Assembly (NCBI GenBank): GCA_020152595.1
Contig: JAIGNY010001203.1
Span: 657,501 to 721,500, forward strand
Length of the DNA stretch: 64,000 bases
Source of the DNA: Chiridota heheva
Lineage: Eukaryota; Echinodermata; Holothuroidea; Apodida; Chiridotidae
Reading direction: 5' to 3'
Positions 50,816 through 63,149 of this stretch are shown here, one piece after another (position 1 is the first letter of the stretch; each line of letters opens with the position of its first letter). The position numbers and the translations under genes were made by a program. The notes beneath the pieces are model-generated. The model had not been told where the DNA came from and made no database searches. It saw only the letters and a list, made by a program, of their open reading frames with translations.

Positions 50816-51669
50816 CCTAACGAAAGTGAAAATTAAAACTTCGTAAATTGACGGTGACAGAACATGTAACTTCACGACGAGCTTCAAAATTCGTGCAACA
50901 TCAGACGAAAATATATTGTCAAAGTTGATCTATCCTAAGACTTTTATATCAAGGTCTTTCTTCAGCTCAGCACGAGAAAAATAATTTTCTGACTTTAAAT
51001 TCTATCCCAACAACTTCTCTAACGTAGGACTTAGTTTGGTATTGCAACCATTGCCATAATCATAAGTTGTAGTAAGTCGCATGTGCAGCTCGCTAGCACT
51101 GCATGTTGTCAATCAAAATTATTTCAGGCTACCCGGAAGCGTTTATATAAAACGACTGTAAATTGCATTCTAATTATGAAAGTGACGATTTTGTTGCTAT
51201 GGGGACATTATTTATGCACCAGACGCTGGGTCGATCAACGTCACGCACGGATCCGAACATTTACAATGCAAAACACCAACGTATATTACGGCATTAACTC
51301 GCTCGCGGTACAATGTTAGAATAATACTGAAGATACTGTACACAAAAAGGACCTTACTGCTGGAATTACACGAGGAGAGCAATTTACAGAAACGGGCAAC
51401 AAGAAAACAGTCAAATATTTTTGATAAACATTGTGAGTTGTAATTTAATGTTGAAAATTTAGCTGACATGTAGGTCTAGCCTATTTGCAATTCAGAAGTT
51501 TTTTGAGCCTGTTTTATTTTCGTTCAAAACTGCAGGGATTCACACAGTGTCACTGTCAGTCTGTCAGTGAGTGTGTGACTCGCTGGCAAATTCCTGCCTG
51601 TTTGGTTTGTTTTTGTGTTTCCATTTTTCAGTATGATTTTACATTAACATTTGTTTCTTTCTTCTCCAG
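50816..51669. promoter_or_regulatory. Divergent FDX1-RSPH3 promoter region
   Basis: This interval separates the FDX1 ATG (50815, minus) from the first seen RSPH3 exon (51670, plus). It is visibly richer in CpG than the surrounding DNA and holds an ETS-type core CCGGAAGC (about 51133), a CRE-like ACGTCAC (about 51238) and an X-box. No TATA box is obvious in a convincing place. Shared regulation is an inference from the head-to-head layout. Confidence 0.6.
51193..51206 (+). promoter_or_regulatory. RFX X-box upstream of RSPH3
   Basis: GTTGCTATGGGGAC fits the X-box pattern RYYNYY-N(1-3)-RRNRAC at every position. X-boxes bound by RFX factors are established regulators of ciliary genes, and RSPH3 is a motile-cilium gene. 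It lies about 500 bp upstream of the ATG. Confidence 0.5.
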
Positions 51670-51696
51670 GATAAAAACAAAAAAATCATTACCACA

Positions 51697-51797
51697 ATGA
51701 CAACTGTACTGCCACAAAAGAGTGGGACATACACATTTGCCAGTCAGCCGCGGGCAGTCCCCCAAAGAAAGAAATACAGAGATCCATTATCCCAACA
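51697..51797 (+). CDS. RSPH3: RSPH3 coding exon 1
   Basis: The exon starts at 51670 after an acceptor; ATG at 51697 follows ACCACA. It encodes MTTVLPQKSGTYTFASQPRA then VPQRKKYRDPLSQ, and the donor is AACA|GTAAGT. It contains the family N-terminal FASQPRAVPQRKKYRD motif. Confidence 0.93.
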
Positions 51798-54700
51798 GTA
51801 AGTTTGGCAATTTGTTCATGTGTGATGTTAACATTTGTTTATTATTATATATATATATTTTTTTTTTTTTTGGCTATGTCATCTGTTTATTTTAGACTTT
51901 TTTATTTTATTTAGGCCTAACATTAACATTAATGTTAGGCTCTCTATTTAATTTTTATCTCATGTTTCTTTATGGTATTTGTGGCTCTTTGTAAACTTTC
52001 AGTCTTGTTTCTTGCCAACTGATTTTAATGTTTTAATTCTTATAGGGGTCTATCCTAGCATTTGGTATCCTCTGGGTCACATCATCATTGCATATTTACT
52101 TTAGTAATTTACCTCAAGTCTTAGGCTATCTGATTTTGTACTCTCATTTTTGTTTATCTTAGTATTTATTTTGATACATTTTTTCTATTAATTGTTCTTA
52201 TTATTATTATTCTTTTTTATGTCAAGTTTTAAATGTTTTATGTATAATACAGGGCCCCACGGAAGATACAGTACCATATGTTGAATTAGCCGTCAGGTCT
52301 AAAGAAATAACAATAAATAACAACAACAGTAGAAACAATCATCATCATCTGTGGTTCATGGTTTTATATTCAGGACATATTTGTTAATCAAAGCATCTAA
52401 AGTAGACAGAACAACATATGTACTACTTCATAAATAGGCCTAGGCCTACAGTATAGATATTTGACTGAATATGGAATTGTTGGTAATACCATATTTATTG
52501 TTCAATAATTATTTTATCTTTCTTTCTTTATATAGAAATCAAGCTCCAGCTCCTTATGGCAATATTATGTATGACAGAAGAATTGTTCGGGGAAACACAT
52601 ATGCACAACACACCTTACCAGCAGTAAGATATAAAAACATTTTCAATTTTTAGACTAATACTACAGTACATGTGCAGTTGGTTCTGTCTTGGCAAAACCT
52701 GTTTGCAGAAGTTATATGGTATCCAGGTTGGGCCATTTCCAACAGTAAATTTGAAGGTTCCTATGCAGAACTTTTTAGTAACTTATTTTTTGAGTATTGT
52801 TTTTATTTATTGAGGTTTTTTTTCTATTAGAAACTTACAAAGCTTTAGTTTGTACAGCATATTTATAAAAAGAGCTTCATCTTGAAAAGTAATTCTTAAA
52901 GTAAATATTATCTGCAGTTTTGTTTCACACATTTCAAAGGTATCAGGTATGATATGAAGGTATCAGGTATGATATGAAGGTATCAGCTAATGCTAATGTT
53001 ACACCTATTTTTAAAAAGGATAACCACAGCTTGCCCTGTAACTATAGGCCAGTGAGTCTTACTAGTGTTGTGTGCAAGGTCATGGAGTCCATTGTTAGAA
53101 TGTCATACTATATCAGTTACTGGTCAATGGTTTGTTGCATTTGTCCCAGCATGGGAGGTCTTGTGTTTCTGATTTATTGGAGTTTCTTGATGATGTTACT
53201 AAATTAGTTGATGCTGGTCATAATGTGGATGTTATCTATTTAGACTTCCAAAATGCATTTGATAAGGTTCCATTGGGCAGGCTCATGATAAAAACAAGAA
53301 CCTTGTGAGGGAAAGGGAAAGTGTGCCAGATAAGTTCTTGGTTAGTTGACAGGTTACAAAGAGTTGTTGTTAATGGTCAAGTATCTCCATTAAAGAAGGT
53401 TACAAGTGGTGTTCCTCAGGGTTCTGTGTTCATTAATGATATTGATGTTTCCCTTGGCTCCAGGATTTGTAAATTTGCTGATGACACTAAGCTGTACAGC
53501 ATTGTTGATAATGCTAGGGATTCTTCACTTTTGCAAACTGATCTGGATAAGTTAGTTTCTTGGTCCATGGCAGAAACATTTTGGCAGAAGAGTAGCAGCT
53601 GCAAGGGCAAATTGTAGGATGCTTGGTTTGAATACAAGACATTTTTGTTTTCTTGGTAAAGAGGTTGTTCTTAATTTGTATAAGCAGTTATATGATTCAG
53701 GTTTTAAAATTTTTATCTGGTAGTGATGCTTTAACTTCCTGTTATTTCTTGCATGTTTCAGCTAATACTCATGTGATGCGTGGTAACAGTTTGAAGTTGA
53801 CCAAAGAGTTCTCACAGACAGATATTTGGCATTTTAGCTTTTTGCAAAGAGTTGTTAATCAGTGGAATGGTTTGCCTGAGTGGGTAGTTACAATTCTGTT
53901 CACAATTTCAAAGTCATAAGTCTTTAATTATTATTATTATTATCATCGTCGTCGTCTTTTCATCATCATAATCATTTTTTTCTAGTGGTGGTGTTAGTTT
54001 GGGCTTTTTATGGGTGACTAACCCTTCTTGGCCTGTCATCTTGTTATGTTATTATATGTAATGACCTTTTTTCAACTTAAGTATAAAACATTAGGATGAA
54101 GTGTTAAATATTCAACACTTTTATCAGAAAAAAATTCATATAAGTTTTTTGAAATTGATATCAAATTCCCAAAGGGGAATCATACTTGTGAGTTGAAAAT
54201 AAATATCTATAGATCTAAGACTTGTTATTTTATTGCAACAGACAGCTCAACCAGATCCCATTGAAATCCAAAGACAACAAGAAATCCGCAGAAGGAAAAT
54301 AGCTGCAAAGAGAGCAAAGGCTCAACTTAGGCCAGCATCACCGGAACCAGTTGAGGGTCGTAAACATATAGATGTACAGACAGAACTGTACCTGGAGGAA
54401 CTCAGTGATAGGGTAGAAGAGGCAGATGTTGATTGTCAGACAGATGCATTCCTGGACAGGCCCCCAACACCTCTGTTTATTCCAGCCAAGACAGGGATGG
54501 ATGTCGCAACACAAATCTATGAAGGAGATGTAAGTACTGACCTCCATAAAATGTGACAATTTTGAGATAAATTATCATCAAAATTTAACAGAATGAAACT
54601 ACAAAATGTATGCGAGTGGTGTAACCTGCTACACTCGTTTTTCCTTAGCAACAAAATTCAGGACAAATTGGTATACTGATGCATGAATTGGCATCTTAAT

Positions 54701-57700
54701 GTTGATGACACTTACTTGTGATGCAATTTTTTCTTCGTCAGTTCTAGTTTCATTCATCAGTAGATAAAAGTGATGAAAGTAGGGCTGTACATTTTCATTT
54801 GATAGTCTAAACGATTAAAGAGCCGAATGTATGTTCGTTTAAACGAACCTCCCACTGCCCCTTCAACCCCATAAAAAACGATAATACAAAATCGGACCTC
54901 CGAAACTGTATTGAAAACAAATTGAAAGTTTTTGTGGAACTGCCAGGTTCTATACCTACAATAAGCACTGCAAAACCATCGCGATGACCCTCCCAAAAAT
55001 AAGCAAGGAATGTCACAAAACTTGAGTAGGGGCCTTACAATAAGTCTTCAAATTACCCGTAACGCTTAAAAAATAATGATCCATGGCTGAAACCCGCTTT
55101 AAACAGATGCAGAAATAGCATACCAACAAGTCAATTTGCCATGACTTGCAAGCATTTTAAAATGTTTTTAGCACTTATGACTATGTCGTAAAAGATTCCT
55201 AAAGTATGCCACTCCATGACCCTCAACCATCCACTGTATACCATAGAAAAAATATTCTAACCCATTCCTATTCTCAACTGTACTGTATTTGATACAATTT
55301 TTTGAACGTGGCGGTGACCTTTGCGAATCCATACTAAAATCTCGGCAACTTTGAAACATTTTTGTTCGTTTATTTTGCAATCTTTTTTCTTTTTCGCGCA
55401 ATCTGTTTGACTCATCAGGTAAACTTTGCATTTATTTGTTGTGAAAATGACAGTCAAAGTCTTTATATCTGTGAAATTCTGGGTTAGTTTAACAGCTTGT
55501 AAAAGAGGTGTTAACCTAATACAAATTTATGCCTGTTGTGTTGTTAATCAGGCCTAAGCCTCCACATCAAGTAGCTCTTAAACTTTGGCGAATCAAAGTC
55601 AAACATAGCCCCATTCATAGCTGATTAGTATGAAATTTAACTCCTGCCTTAAAAGGGATTTGATCCTTTTTGTTGATCGTATGTAAAGATTGAATGAAAG
55701 TTTTTCATGTGTTTAAATTGTTATTTATTTCCAATGGCGAGTGTGAATCGCAAACATTTAAACTTTTGGGAGGATTAGACTAAACATTTAATCGAAGGGT
55801 TGTTTGTTTAAACGTTTACGTTTGTAATTGTCACATAGATGAAATTTACGTTTTCTTGTTTGGAAAATTAGTGCCTTAAAAATACAAGAAATGAAGATGT
55901 TATGGACTCTTTTGGCTCATGCCAAATGTATCAGAAAATTTCTATAGAAATTAGAAAATGACTAAGCAATATTTTGCAGGGAATTTTTGGGCATTGAATC
56001 TTATGCGTAGCATGGTTGACTTTGGTTGTGTGTGGCATAAGTTTGCCTAATAGATTAATTATCCTTAATCAGCTAAATTGTTCCAGTATAGTCATATTTT
56101 CTTTCCACCCTTTGTATACAACAGCTTTTTGATTTTGAAATTGAAGTCAAACCAATCCTAGAGGTTCTCGTTGGTAAAACAGTCGAGCAAGCTTTGCTAG
56201 AGGTAATGGAGGAGGAAGAATTAGCCAATCTGAGGGCACAACAACGAGCCTTTGAGGAGCTGAGAAATGCAGAGGTTGTGGAAACCCAGAGGCTAGAGGA
56301 ACAAGAGAGGAGGCACAGGGAAGAAAAGGTGAGTCTTGGAAGAAGATAGTTTTCTTTCTGAGAAACAGAGGTGTAGGTTTCTGGGGTAAATTCTGTAAGT
56401 TTTATCTTAGAACCAGAAGAGAAGAGAAGGATATCATCTCTGTATCTTTTCTAAACAAGAATTTTGTCCGATAAAGATAACATTTGGTTTTCCAGCTTCA
56501 TACCAACTAAAACAAGCCATTGCTTAAACTTGTTGGCAAGAAATAGGGCTTTTCAACATTTAGGGCCGAAGGTTTGCAATAGTCTCCCTCTTGAATTAAG
56601 ACTGATCACTAATTTATCTGTGTTCAAGAGAAAACTTAAAGCCCACATGTTTTGTAGATCATATCCAAATTTGTCTTAAATATTTCTTACTGTAAAGCGC
56701 CTTTGTTGTACATTGTTGTATTTTTAGGACGCTATACAAATGTTGAAGTTTGAACTTTTTCCAGTATATGAAAGGTAATGTCAGCAATTCGCATCCCATA
56801 GCAATGGTAATTGTTTACAGATAAAATTCATCGGTAAATAAAAAACAATTGCGTTTAATGAATAATTTGAGCATTTGTCAGATAAAATCGGGAGATGGTT
56901 TTGGTATGTCATAAAAGTCAAGTTTTGCCGAAATAAACGCTGATGTGCAGGTTGATAGCTTTTTGTGGAATGTTGGTATACATTCTGAGAACATCAAGAG
57001 TAACCAAGAAGGGTCTCTGGGGGCAAGACTAAATCTTCAAAAATCTTAATAATGTGATTGGTATCTTTCACATATGTGGGTTGATTTACCACTATTGGAA
57101 GTAAGAATTAGTCTAAAAATTCAGATATTTTTTATGTAGGGGGAAAAAGTTCCCAGTTAAGAGGTAAAATTGGGGAAATCTGAAAATAAAATTAGTAAAA
57201 ATGAAGAACAATTTGGTAAACTTGACAGAATATTTGGCAGAAATGTAGCAAAAATTGAGGAAAATTTTTCTTAAAATTCGGATTTCCTAATCAGCAACAA
57301 GGTTTGATGGAAACTTACAATCCCGGGAGTTATCATTTGACCAAAAAGTTTTTTACCTTCCTACTAATTCGTTAATGGGCCAAATAGTGTTACAGCGAGC
57401 AAACAGTGCTTTAATATGAATGACCCTTATATCTCAAAGGTTTCTCCATGAAATGATTAACAAAGGCTTTCTTCCTAGAGAAGTAAGTTATTTGAAATCA
57501 AAATCTGTTATGATTGATAACCTGTCAAATAGTTTATGACTGGTTCGATGACTTGCAATTTTCTTCAATTCTGCAGGAGAGGAGAATGAAGCAGCAGCGA
57601 GAAGCACTCAAGAAAGAAAGAGAAACAGCTGACAAAATTGCAGCCAGGGCCTTTGCACAGAGCTACCTTGCAGATCTTATCCCATCGGTGTTTGGCACGT

Positions 57701-59311
57701 TGAGCGATAACGGCTACTTCTTTGACCCAGTAGAGAGGGATGTCGAGCTTGGTTTCCTACCATGGCTCATGAGTGAAGTTGAGCTGAGGATCGATGAATC
57801 AGTTCTTGGTCGTACCACGCTTGATGGTGAGTAGTCTGCTGCCCGCTATTATTGTACTTGTTGAATGATGATAATGTAGACCTGGTTTAATGGTGAATGA
57901 TCCAGCTTTTTTCATCTTTAAGTTACAAAATATGCATGTTCAAAGATATTTGGCAGAGGCAAAAAATATGAATCACCCAACATTTAGTTGCATTTGGAAT
58001 TTCTTGCAGATTTATTTTGATACAAATTTAGACAATTTTGAATACCTTCTTCAAAATATCTTTCATCTTCAAAGGTAATTTTTTCTAATATATCAATGCA
58101 CTACAATTTCAAGTACTATACTCTTGAAAAATAAAATAGGGCTAAGATCTGGGAAAATCATTTTGAATTACCTAAGCAAGAAAAAATTCAAGTGGATATT
58201 GTAATTGAAATTTTTCATTTAAATGTGGTGGATTGTGTAGTTTTTAACCTTTGCTTCGATCCAGTGATTTTGAAGGCAACACACATTCTTCAATCGCTGT
58301 GAGTGGGCAACTTCTCATACAAGCATTTATGTGGGAAGGTTATCTTTTAAAATTGTGCTCAAGAAATATATTATTTCCCTGGATGGGAGGTAAAATTTGT
58401 GATTTGAACAAATGAAATTGAAAAAAAATCAAATAACAAAATTGAAAAAATAGTAAAATTGATGAAGGAAAAAAAATGATAAAATGAAGAAGAAATTGGT
58501 CAATGTGAAAACAATTTGCTGAAATAGCAGGGAAAATTGTAAAATTGGAGAGAAAAAATAGTACAATTGAAGGGAAAATTGTCATGTGGTAAAACTTCAT
58601 TAAAATGAATGTGTTCCTATTCTTTTTGTAGCCATCATTCGTGATGTCGTAAGGCAGAGGATGGCAGCATACTTTCAATTAGAGGAATCACAGAAGGACA
58701 CAGAAAACACAGAAGACATGGATACCACAGAAAACCAGGAAGAGGCGGAGGTGGAACTTAAGACAGAGGTAAGAATTTGTGTAATAGCTCAATTAGAACC
58801 ATATGGGGGAGGGGAAAACATATGGGGGAGGGGAAAATTTCCCCCTGAGAAGTTATTACCTGTTTGGGAGGTAAAAAATCAATTGACAAAAAAAAGGTAA
58901 AATTGGACACTAAATGACTGAATGTTGTCAACCATTTTAATGAAATCTTGTTCTAAGTTGTCTTAGAAACCTTTATTCATTTCTTTGGTTTGAAATATAT
59001 ATTGAAATTGCTGACAATTTTAGTTTTTAACTGTTATTCAGGTCAATGTACTGACTTCTTTTCAAAATAATTGTTGATAACATATCTATTATTGTTTTCA
59101 ATTTTAATCAAATTTTTGTACTGCTGAAAAATGTTTTTATTCCCCACATTAAATGAAGAGTTTATTTCTGCATACTTAATAATTTGTTTTTATTTATCTA
59201 CAGGAACAACCCCCTGAAGGGGAAGCTGCAGAGGAGGGAGCACCCCCTGCCCCTGAACAAGAAGATGAGGCAGAGGCGGAAGGAGATGGGGAGGAGAATG
59301 CAGATGAATAA
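51697..59311 (+). CDS. RSPH3: RSPH3 (radial spoke head protein 3 homolog), seven coding exons
   Basis: Coding exons 51697-51797, 52536-52623, 54242-54529, 56125-56328, 57577-57826, 58632-58768 and 59204-59311 join in phase through GT-AG introns to 391 codons plus TAA. The protein is a radial spoke stalk component of motile cilia and an A-kinase anchoring protein. Visible features are SGTYTFASQPRAVPQRKKYR near the N-terminus, MYDRRIVRGNTYA (about residues 46-58), and FDFEIEVKPILEVLVGKTVE with EQALLEVMEEEELANLRAQ (about 161-198), the conserved amphipathic RII/dimerisation-docking helix region. A charged coiled coil (about 199-250), AARAFAQSYLADLIPSVFG (about 248-268) and the FFDPVERDVELGFLPWLM block follow. 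The C-terminus is an acidic tail rich in Glu and Pro. An acceptor (TTCTCCAG) precedes the first coding exon, so an upstream non-coding exon is likely. Confidence 0.94.
52536..52623 (+). CDS. RSPH3: RSPH3 coding exon 2
   Basis: The acceptor TTTATATAG precedes it and the donor GCA|GTAAGA follows. It encodes NQAPAPYGNIMYDRRIVRGN and TYAQHTLPA, including the conserved MYDRRIVRGNTYA block. Confidence 0.93.
52938..53925 (+). pseudogene. LINE reverse transcriptase fragment in RSPH3 intron 2
   Basis: Segments in order are VTPIFKKDNHSLPCNYRPVS (about 53000), DVIYLDFQNAFDKVP (about 53230), LQRVVVNGQVSPLKKVTSGV (about 53360), PQGSVFINDIDVSLGS and CKFADDTKLYS (about 53470), then FFLQRVVNQWNGLPEWV-like sequence (about 53850). 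The usual LGPLLFLIY after PQGSV is deleted and several frameshifts occur. A 21-bp tandem duplication (GGTATCAGGTATGATATGAA) marks the left edge. It has the same orientation as RSPH3 and is not part of the coding sequence. Confidence 0.85.
53926..53960. repeat. (ATT)n/(TCG)n microsatellite at the LINE 3' end
   Basis: ATTATTATTATTATTATC followed by ATCGTCGTCGTC lies directly after the LINE fragment. Confidence 0.85.
54242..54529 (+). CDS. RSPH3: RSPH3 coding exon 3
   Basis: The acceptor TTGCAACAG precedes it and the donor GAT|GTAAGT follows. It encodes TAQPDPIEIQRQQEIRRRKI then a Lys/Arg-rich segment. HIDVQTELYLEELSDR and VDCQTDAFLDRPPTPLFIPA follow, then KTGMDVATQIYEGD. The two VQTE/CQTD-type repeats are typical of RSPH3. 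Confidence 0.93.
56125..56328 (+). CDS. RSPH3: RSPH3 coding exon 4 (RII-binding helix)
   Basis: The acceptor TATACAACAG precedes it and the donor AAG|GTGAGT follows. It encodes LFDFEIEVKPILEVLVGKTV, the LLEVMEEEELANLRAQQ helix, and the start of a highly charged coiled coil (RLEEQERRHREEK). Confidence 0.95.
56440..56757 (+). pseudogene. L2/CR1-like LINE C-terminal fragment in RSPH3 intron 4
   Basis: The frame reads NLLARNRAFQHLGPKVCNSL then PLELRLITNLSVFKRKLKAH, the C-terminal 'GPK.WN.LP...FK..LK.H.F' motif of L2/CR1 elements. The tail TGTAAAGCGCCTTTG...GGACGCTATACAAATG resembles the GCGCTATATAA 3' end of the LINE at 19.25 kb. It is 5'-truncated and intronic. Confidence 0.75.
57577..57826 (+). 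CDS. RSPH3: RSPH3 coding exon 5
   Basis: The acceptor AATTCTGCAG precedes it and the donor GATG|GTGAGT follows. It encodes the coiled coil end (ERRMKQQREALKKERE), FAQSYLADLIPSVFGTLSDN, YFFDPVERDVELGFLPWLMS and VLGRTTLDG. This is the most conserved block of the family. Confidence 0.95.
58632..58768 (+). CDS. RSPH3: RSPH3 coding exon 6
   Basis: The acceptor TTTTTGTAG precedes it and the donor GAG|GTAAGA follows. It encodes AIIRDVVRQRMAAYFQLEES followed by an acidic Glu/Thr-rich stretch. Confidence 0.92.
59204..59311 (+). CDS. RSPH3: RSPH3 coding exon 7 (acidic tail)
   Basis: The acceptor TATCTACAG precedes it. It encodes EQPPEGEAAEEGAPPAPEQE then DEAEAEGDGEENADE and TAA at 59309-59311. It is low in complexity and strongly acidic. 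The reading frame joins exon 6 at phase 0. Confidence 0.9.
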   Translation, partial: EQPPEGEAAEEGAPPAPEQEDEAEAEGDGEENADE

Positions 59312-59797
59312 ATGATAATGATAACCACTTTTAGAACATTGGTGGGGAGAGGGGTGTCAATATGAAAGATTATTGCATTTTCTGATAGATATCAGTGGAG
59401 CTTACTGAAAAGAAACCTAGAATCTGGTGTTAAAAAAACATTAAATATTTCTCACAAAAAAAATGATCTCATATGATATTATATTTGTTCTTTGATGCCT
59501 CCTATACATTCCATATGGAGATTCTTTTTAGCAATAATCACATTTATGTTCCATTGCAAATATGTTTGAATGGTTTTTTTTGTCCACTTTGCCCATCAGT
59601 TTTGTTCCTATTAGATGCCAAGTGTTCCTTGCTGTTAAGTAGAAAAGGTGCATTACATTTGATTGTTTATCTTGGTCCCTCCCACTAGTCCCCACTAAGA
59701 AAACTTTCAGATATTAATATTTCAATAATTATTGGAGCCTTACACACCTCTCAAGTGCCGTAAATCACTGTAGATCGTATAATACACAAATCTAAGT

Positions 59798-59803
59798 AAT
59801 AAA
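59798..59803 (+). terminator. Candidate RSPH3 polyadenylation signal
   Basis: AATAAA about 490 bp after the RSPH3 stop codon, in AT-rich DNA. Other sites could be used. Confidence 0.35.
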
Positions 59804-61559
59804 AACTGTATTTGGTGATTTCATTCGTTTTTCTCTTCTGAAAAAACAACTTGAAAAACTTAATGCTCTTTTTGAATGTTGAAACCTTACAATATTTGAG
59901 GTGAAATATTATTTTGATAATCTTTTTTTCAGATTATGTAAATTTTCCTCTTGAATATGCAGTAGGTGAATTCAAACTAAACAAAAGAGACATCACATGT
60001 ACTATGCACATATGTTAATTTGATTCTTAATGATATATTCAGATTAATAGAATTAACCACAATCGTCAAATGCAGTTGAATTTATTGCAACACTATTTGT
60101 GTATATTGTAAATTTGTAATTATATCCCTTATACTTGTTGAGACATTTATTGGAAATACAACAATTAGAAGTATATTTTGTGTTAATTTGTTTCTTTTAA
60201 GCATCTTCTGCCTTCACAAATACTGTGTGTACGCATGAACCATCATCTCTCCTGTGATTGGCTTAATTATGCAATGTCAATGATGTAAACAACTCATTTA
60301 TTTTTTGTGGTTTCGTCTCCCATTTAAAATTTGGCTCAATCGATTGGTTCATTAAGAGCACCACATAATAACCACATGCCAGATTTTCCAGGACCACAAA
60401 GAGTGGTCAAAACCACTGTGACACTAAGATGCCTACCAGGGTGATGATATCTTTATTGAAAACACTCTTATTACAACATCATTCATTAAAACAAGGGGTG
60501 CCCCTGCATTTAGGGCTATAATTCTTTTTCAAATATTGTGGAGCCATACTGCAGCGGGACAGATCTTTTTAAAATTCTGCCCCCAAAATTATGACCCTGC
60601 TTGCATTTGATAAGTCTTATATCCCGCTTTGCTGGAAGCCAATCCAGATTGTTGAAGTCTAGGCCTGATTGGTAAATGTTGTTCCAGGTTTTGTTAAAAC
60701 TAAACGATCTCAGATATTATCAGCATGAGAAAATCACAAACTAAAAGAAGCAGAAAAATTCTGTTAAAAAAACAGGCTTAGGCCTATACCCTTCGCTCCC
60801 AAATTTGGCTACTTATCATTGCAGGTTTTAATAAACGTTTTTTTTCTTTTCTTCTTGATATTTTGTAAACCTACATATATCTTATTTTGGAAAAGTAAGT
60901 CCAAAGGTCAGTGATGCCCACGTCACTTTTCTATGGACATCCTGGCCCCAATTTACCATTTTTTAAAACCTCACAAATGCTTCGTGCACGCCAATATACC
61001 CAACATGCTCGCATTGGCCGCACAACACCTGTCACTATGTCATCATCAATTTGTTGTATTATCAATCATGTAATCGTTATGCACGTGATTTACTGACTGT
61101 TTATCGGGCCGACTTCATATTGCTCCCATAAATACATGAAAAGAAAAACAATGCCCTTCTATAATCGTAAATTACTCGACTTTTAATTACTCGTTTCTAG
61201 CAAACTGTTAGTCAGTCGGTTTTACTAAAGTTTTAAATAGTCTGCTTTTTGCGAGTTAATGAGAAGTTACATTTCTTTTAAATATAAGGAAAAGACAAGC
61301 ATATTCCATATTGGTAAAGATGCCGTTTTGTCATTTTTTGAGCTGGAAACAGGCACGTTGCAGTTTTTCACCACCAGTACGCGAGGATATACTTTTGTTT
61401 AAGCGACATTAAACATCTCGTATTTTTTTATTTCGACTAGTGCAAAAGTGCAGTTTACTCACTACCATGAAATAAAGTAAGACAGTCTGGTCTGATAAAA
61501 ATGATGCGGCAATCTCCAGGGGCTATCGACCCCTTGGCCCATAAGACAGAAGCAAGGAT
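59804..61559. other. Intergenic stretch downstream of RSPH3, no gene seen
   Basis: AT-rich sequence with only short, unrecognised frames. No RNA gene or mobile-element coding segment was seen. Confidence 0.4.
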
Positions 61560-62155
61560 GCAGTAGCGCAGCCAAGGGTGACTGGGTCCGTCCGTCGTGG
61601 CTAATCACTCCCTATGACATTTGAACTTTTGTCCTTAAAAAAAATTAACTGCATCTTTCATGGTGAGCTGAGAGGAAGAGGCTGTCAACAGGGGGTACAG
61701 GAAGGGTTAGCTCTCAGAAGAAGGCGCGGTGGGGGGGGGGGGGGTCATGGAACCATTTTCGAGAAAAGAAACACTTCTTTAGTTTCTGGAAATTGTTCTC
61801 AATTTTCGGGAAATATTAAAGTTACCAAAATTTGAAACGTTCCCATTTTACATGCAGATTGGCGAATTTGTATCCTCCGCTATTGGTTGTTAACTTTTTC
61901 TTTTGCTATTCACACAAATTTTTGAGTTGGTATGATTAACATTTCAATGATATTATTGGAGATCTGGCCCACTGTGCATCTCGTCTCTGAAAGTAATTAG
62001 AGAAACGCTGATGACTGACAAAATTATTGGCGTCGCCGATCGCACAAAATGAAAGAGTATAGCGCCACTATTTTGCGCTTCAACTTTGTTGAAGTTGGCA
62101 TGCATAATTAAGTTAGGGTCACTGCTTTACAGGTTGATAGCAATGATCTGCATAC
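61560..62155. other. Possible left end of another CAGT(R)GCG-type element
   Basis: CAGTAGCGCAGCCAAGGG at about 61560 resembles the termini of the hAT-like elements at 44825 and 62156. A G-run (61732-61744) follows. No partner terminus or target duplication was found, so the element is truncated or its right end lies outside. Confidence 0.3.
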
Positions 62156-63007
62156 CAGTGGCGTTTCTAGGGAGGGGGAGAGAAGAAATGGGGCTTATCC
62201 CCCTAAAAACTGAAATACCAAACGAACCATGCATAGAAAACACTTGTTTTTTAAATCACATCGATGGTTAATTTTTGACCCAAACTTTTCCAGCTTTTAC
62301 CGAAAATGGACAAAACATCTTTTATTTTGGCCCCAAAATCTTCAATTATGGGTCATAAATCTTCAATTTTGGACCAAAAATCTTCAGATAGGGAGGTAAA
62401 TGTTTTAATGATATTAGGGCCATGTTCCCTCCCCTCCTCCAACAAACAAAGAAAAATTGTATTTCAAAGCAATACAATTTTCAAATAGGCCTTTACCGTT
62501 TCACACGATGAGCAATTATCAACCATTTGTCGTGCAGGCAAAAGATGTAGGAAGAGTCACCTCTCAGGGAAATTTGTCCTGGATGCAAGCGGATAAATCG
62601 TATGGTATTAAGTTTCCATAAACTGTTGCTGCAAATTGCGAAATCTCCTTGAATTTTCGGCACTTCTCTTTGAATTTCGGTAATTCTGTTTAAATTTTCT
62701 TAAATTTTCAGAATTTGCCTTGTATTTTTAGGAATTATATGCTTCGGGAAATTGTCTTAAATTTCTAAAATATTTCCATTGGTGTTTGGAAATTCATTAT
62801 CCTGCAATTTCCCCTCCCAAACGTAAAGAAAGCAGGCAACCGGCAAATAGAAACCCTTTCGGGGGGAAGCAGGGCTTCTCCCAAGTTCCAACGCCTCTAG
62901 TCCCGTCTACAGTCCCCTAATCTCAAACCTGTGTCGGGGTCCTAAACTAACTATGTGTTTTAGGCGGCTTTAGTCCCCTCAACAACGAACAGCTAGACAC
63001 GCCCCTG
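62156..63007. mobile_element. Non-autonomous hAT-like element, 852 bp, with perfect 8-bp target duplication
   Basis: The left terminus CAGTGGCGTTTCTAGGGAG and the reverse complement of the right terminus, CAGGGGCGTGTCTAGCTG, are inverted repeats. CTGCATAC flanks it at 62148-62155 and 63008-63015. The interior is rich in AAAATCTTCAATTTTGG-type short repeats and has no coding capacity. It closely resembles the 1225-bp element in its termini but not in its interior. Confidence 0.85.
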
Positions 63008-63149
63008 CTGCATACACTCTTATAAGAAATACAAAGGTTCTAGCTTGTCCTGTATTGGAAACTTCTCGGATTCTTGAAGGATTATTTCTAAGAGTTACCT
63101 AGGAAAACGTTTTTATTTTCCATTGTATTTAGAACCATCTCTTCTCTAA

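Noticed and set aside
50816..50887. Upstream in-frame ATG of FDX1
   Set aside because: The added 24 residues (MKLVVKLHVLSPSIYEVLIF...) do not look like a mitochondrial presequence, whereas the next Met starts an Arg-rich one; not fully excluded.
53321..53617. RT-like frame as an RSPH3 exon
   Set aside because: It contains LINE reverse transcriptase motifs, is frameshifted, and RSPH3 exons 2 and 3 already join in phase without it.
54338..54559. Minus-strand 73-codon ORF opposite RSPH3 exon 3
   Set aside because: Antisense shadow of a well-supported exon.
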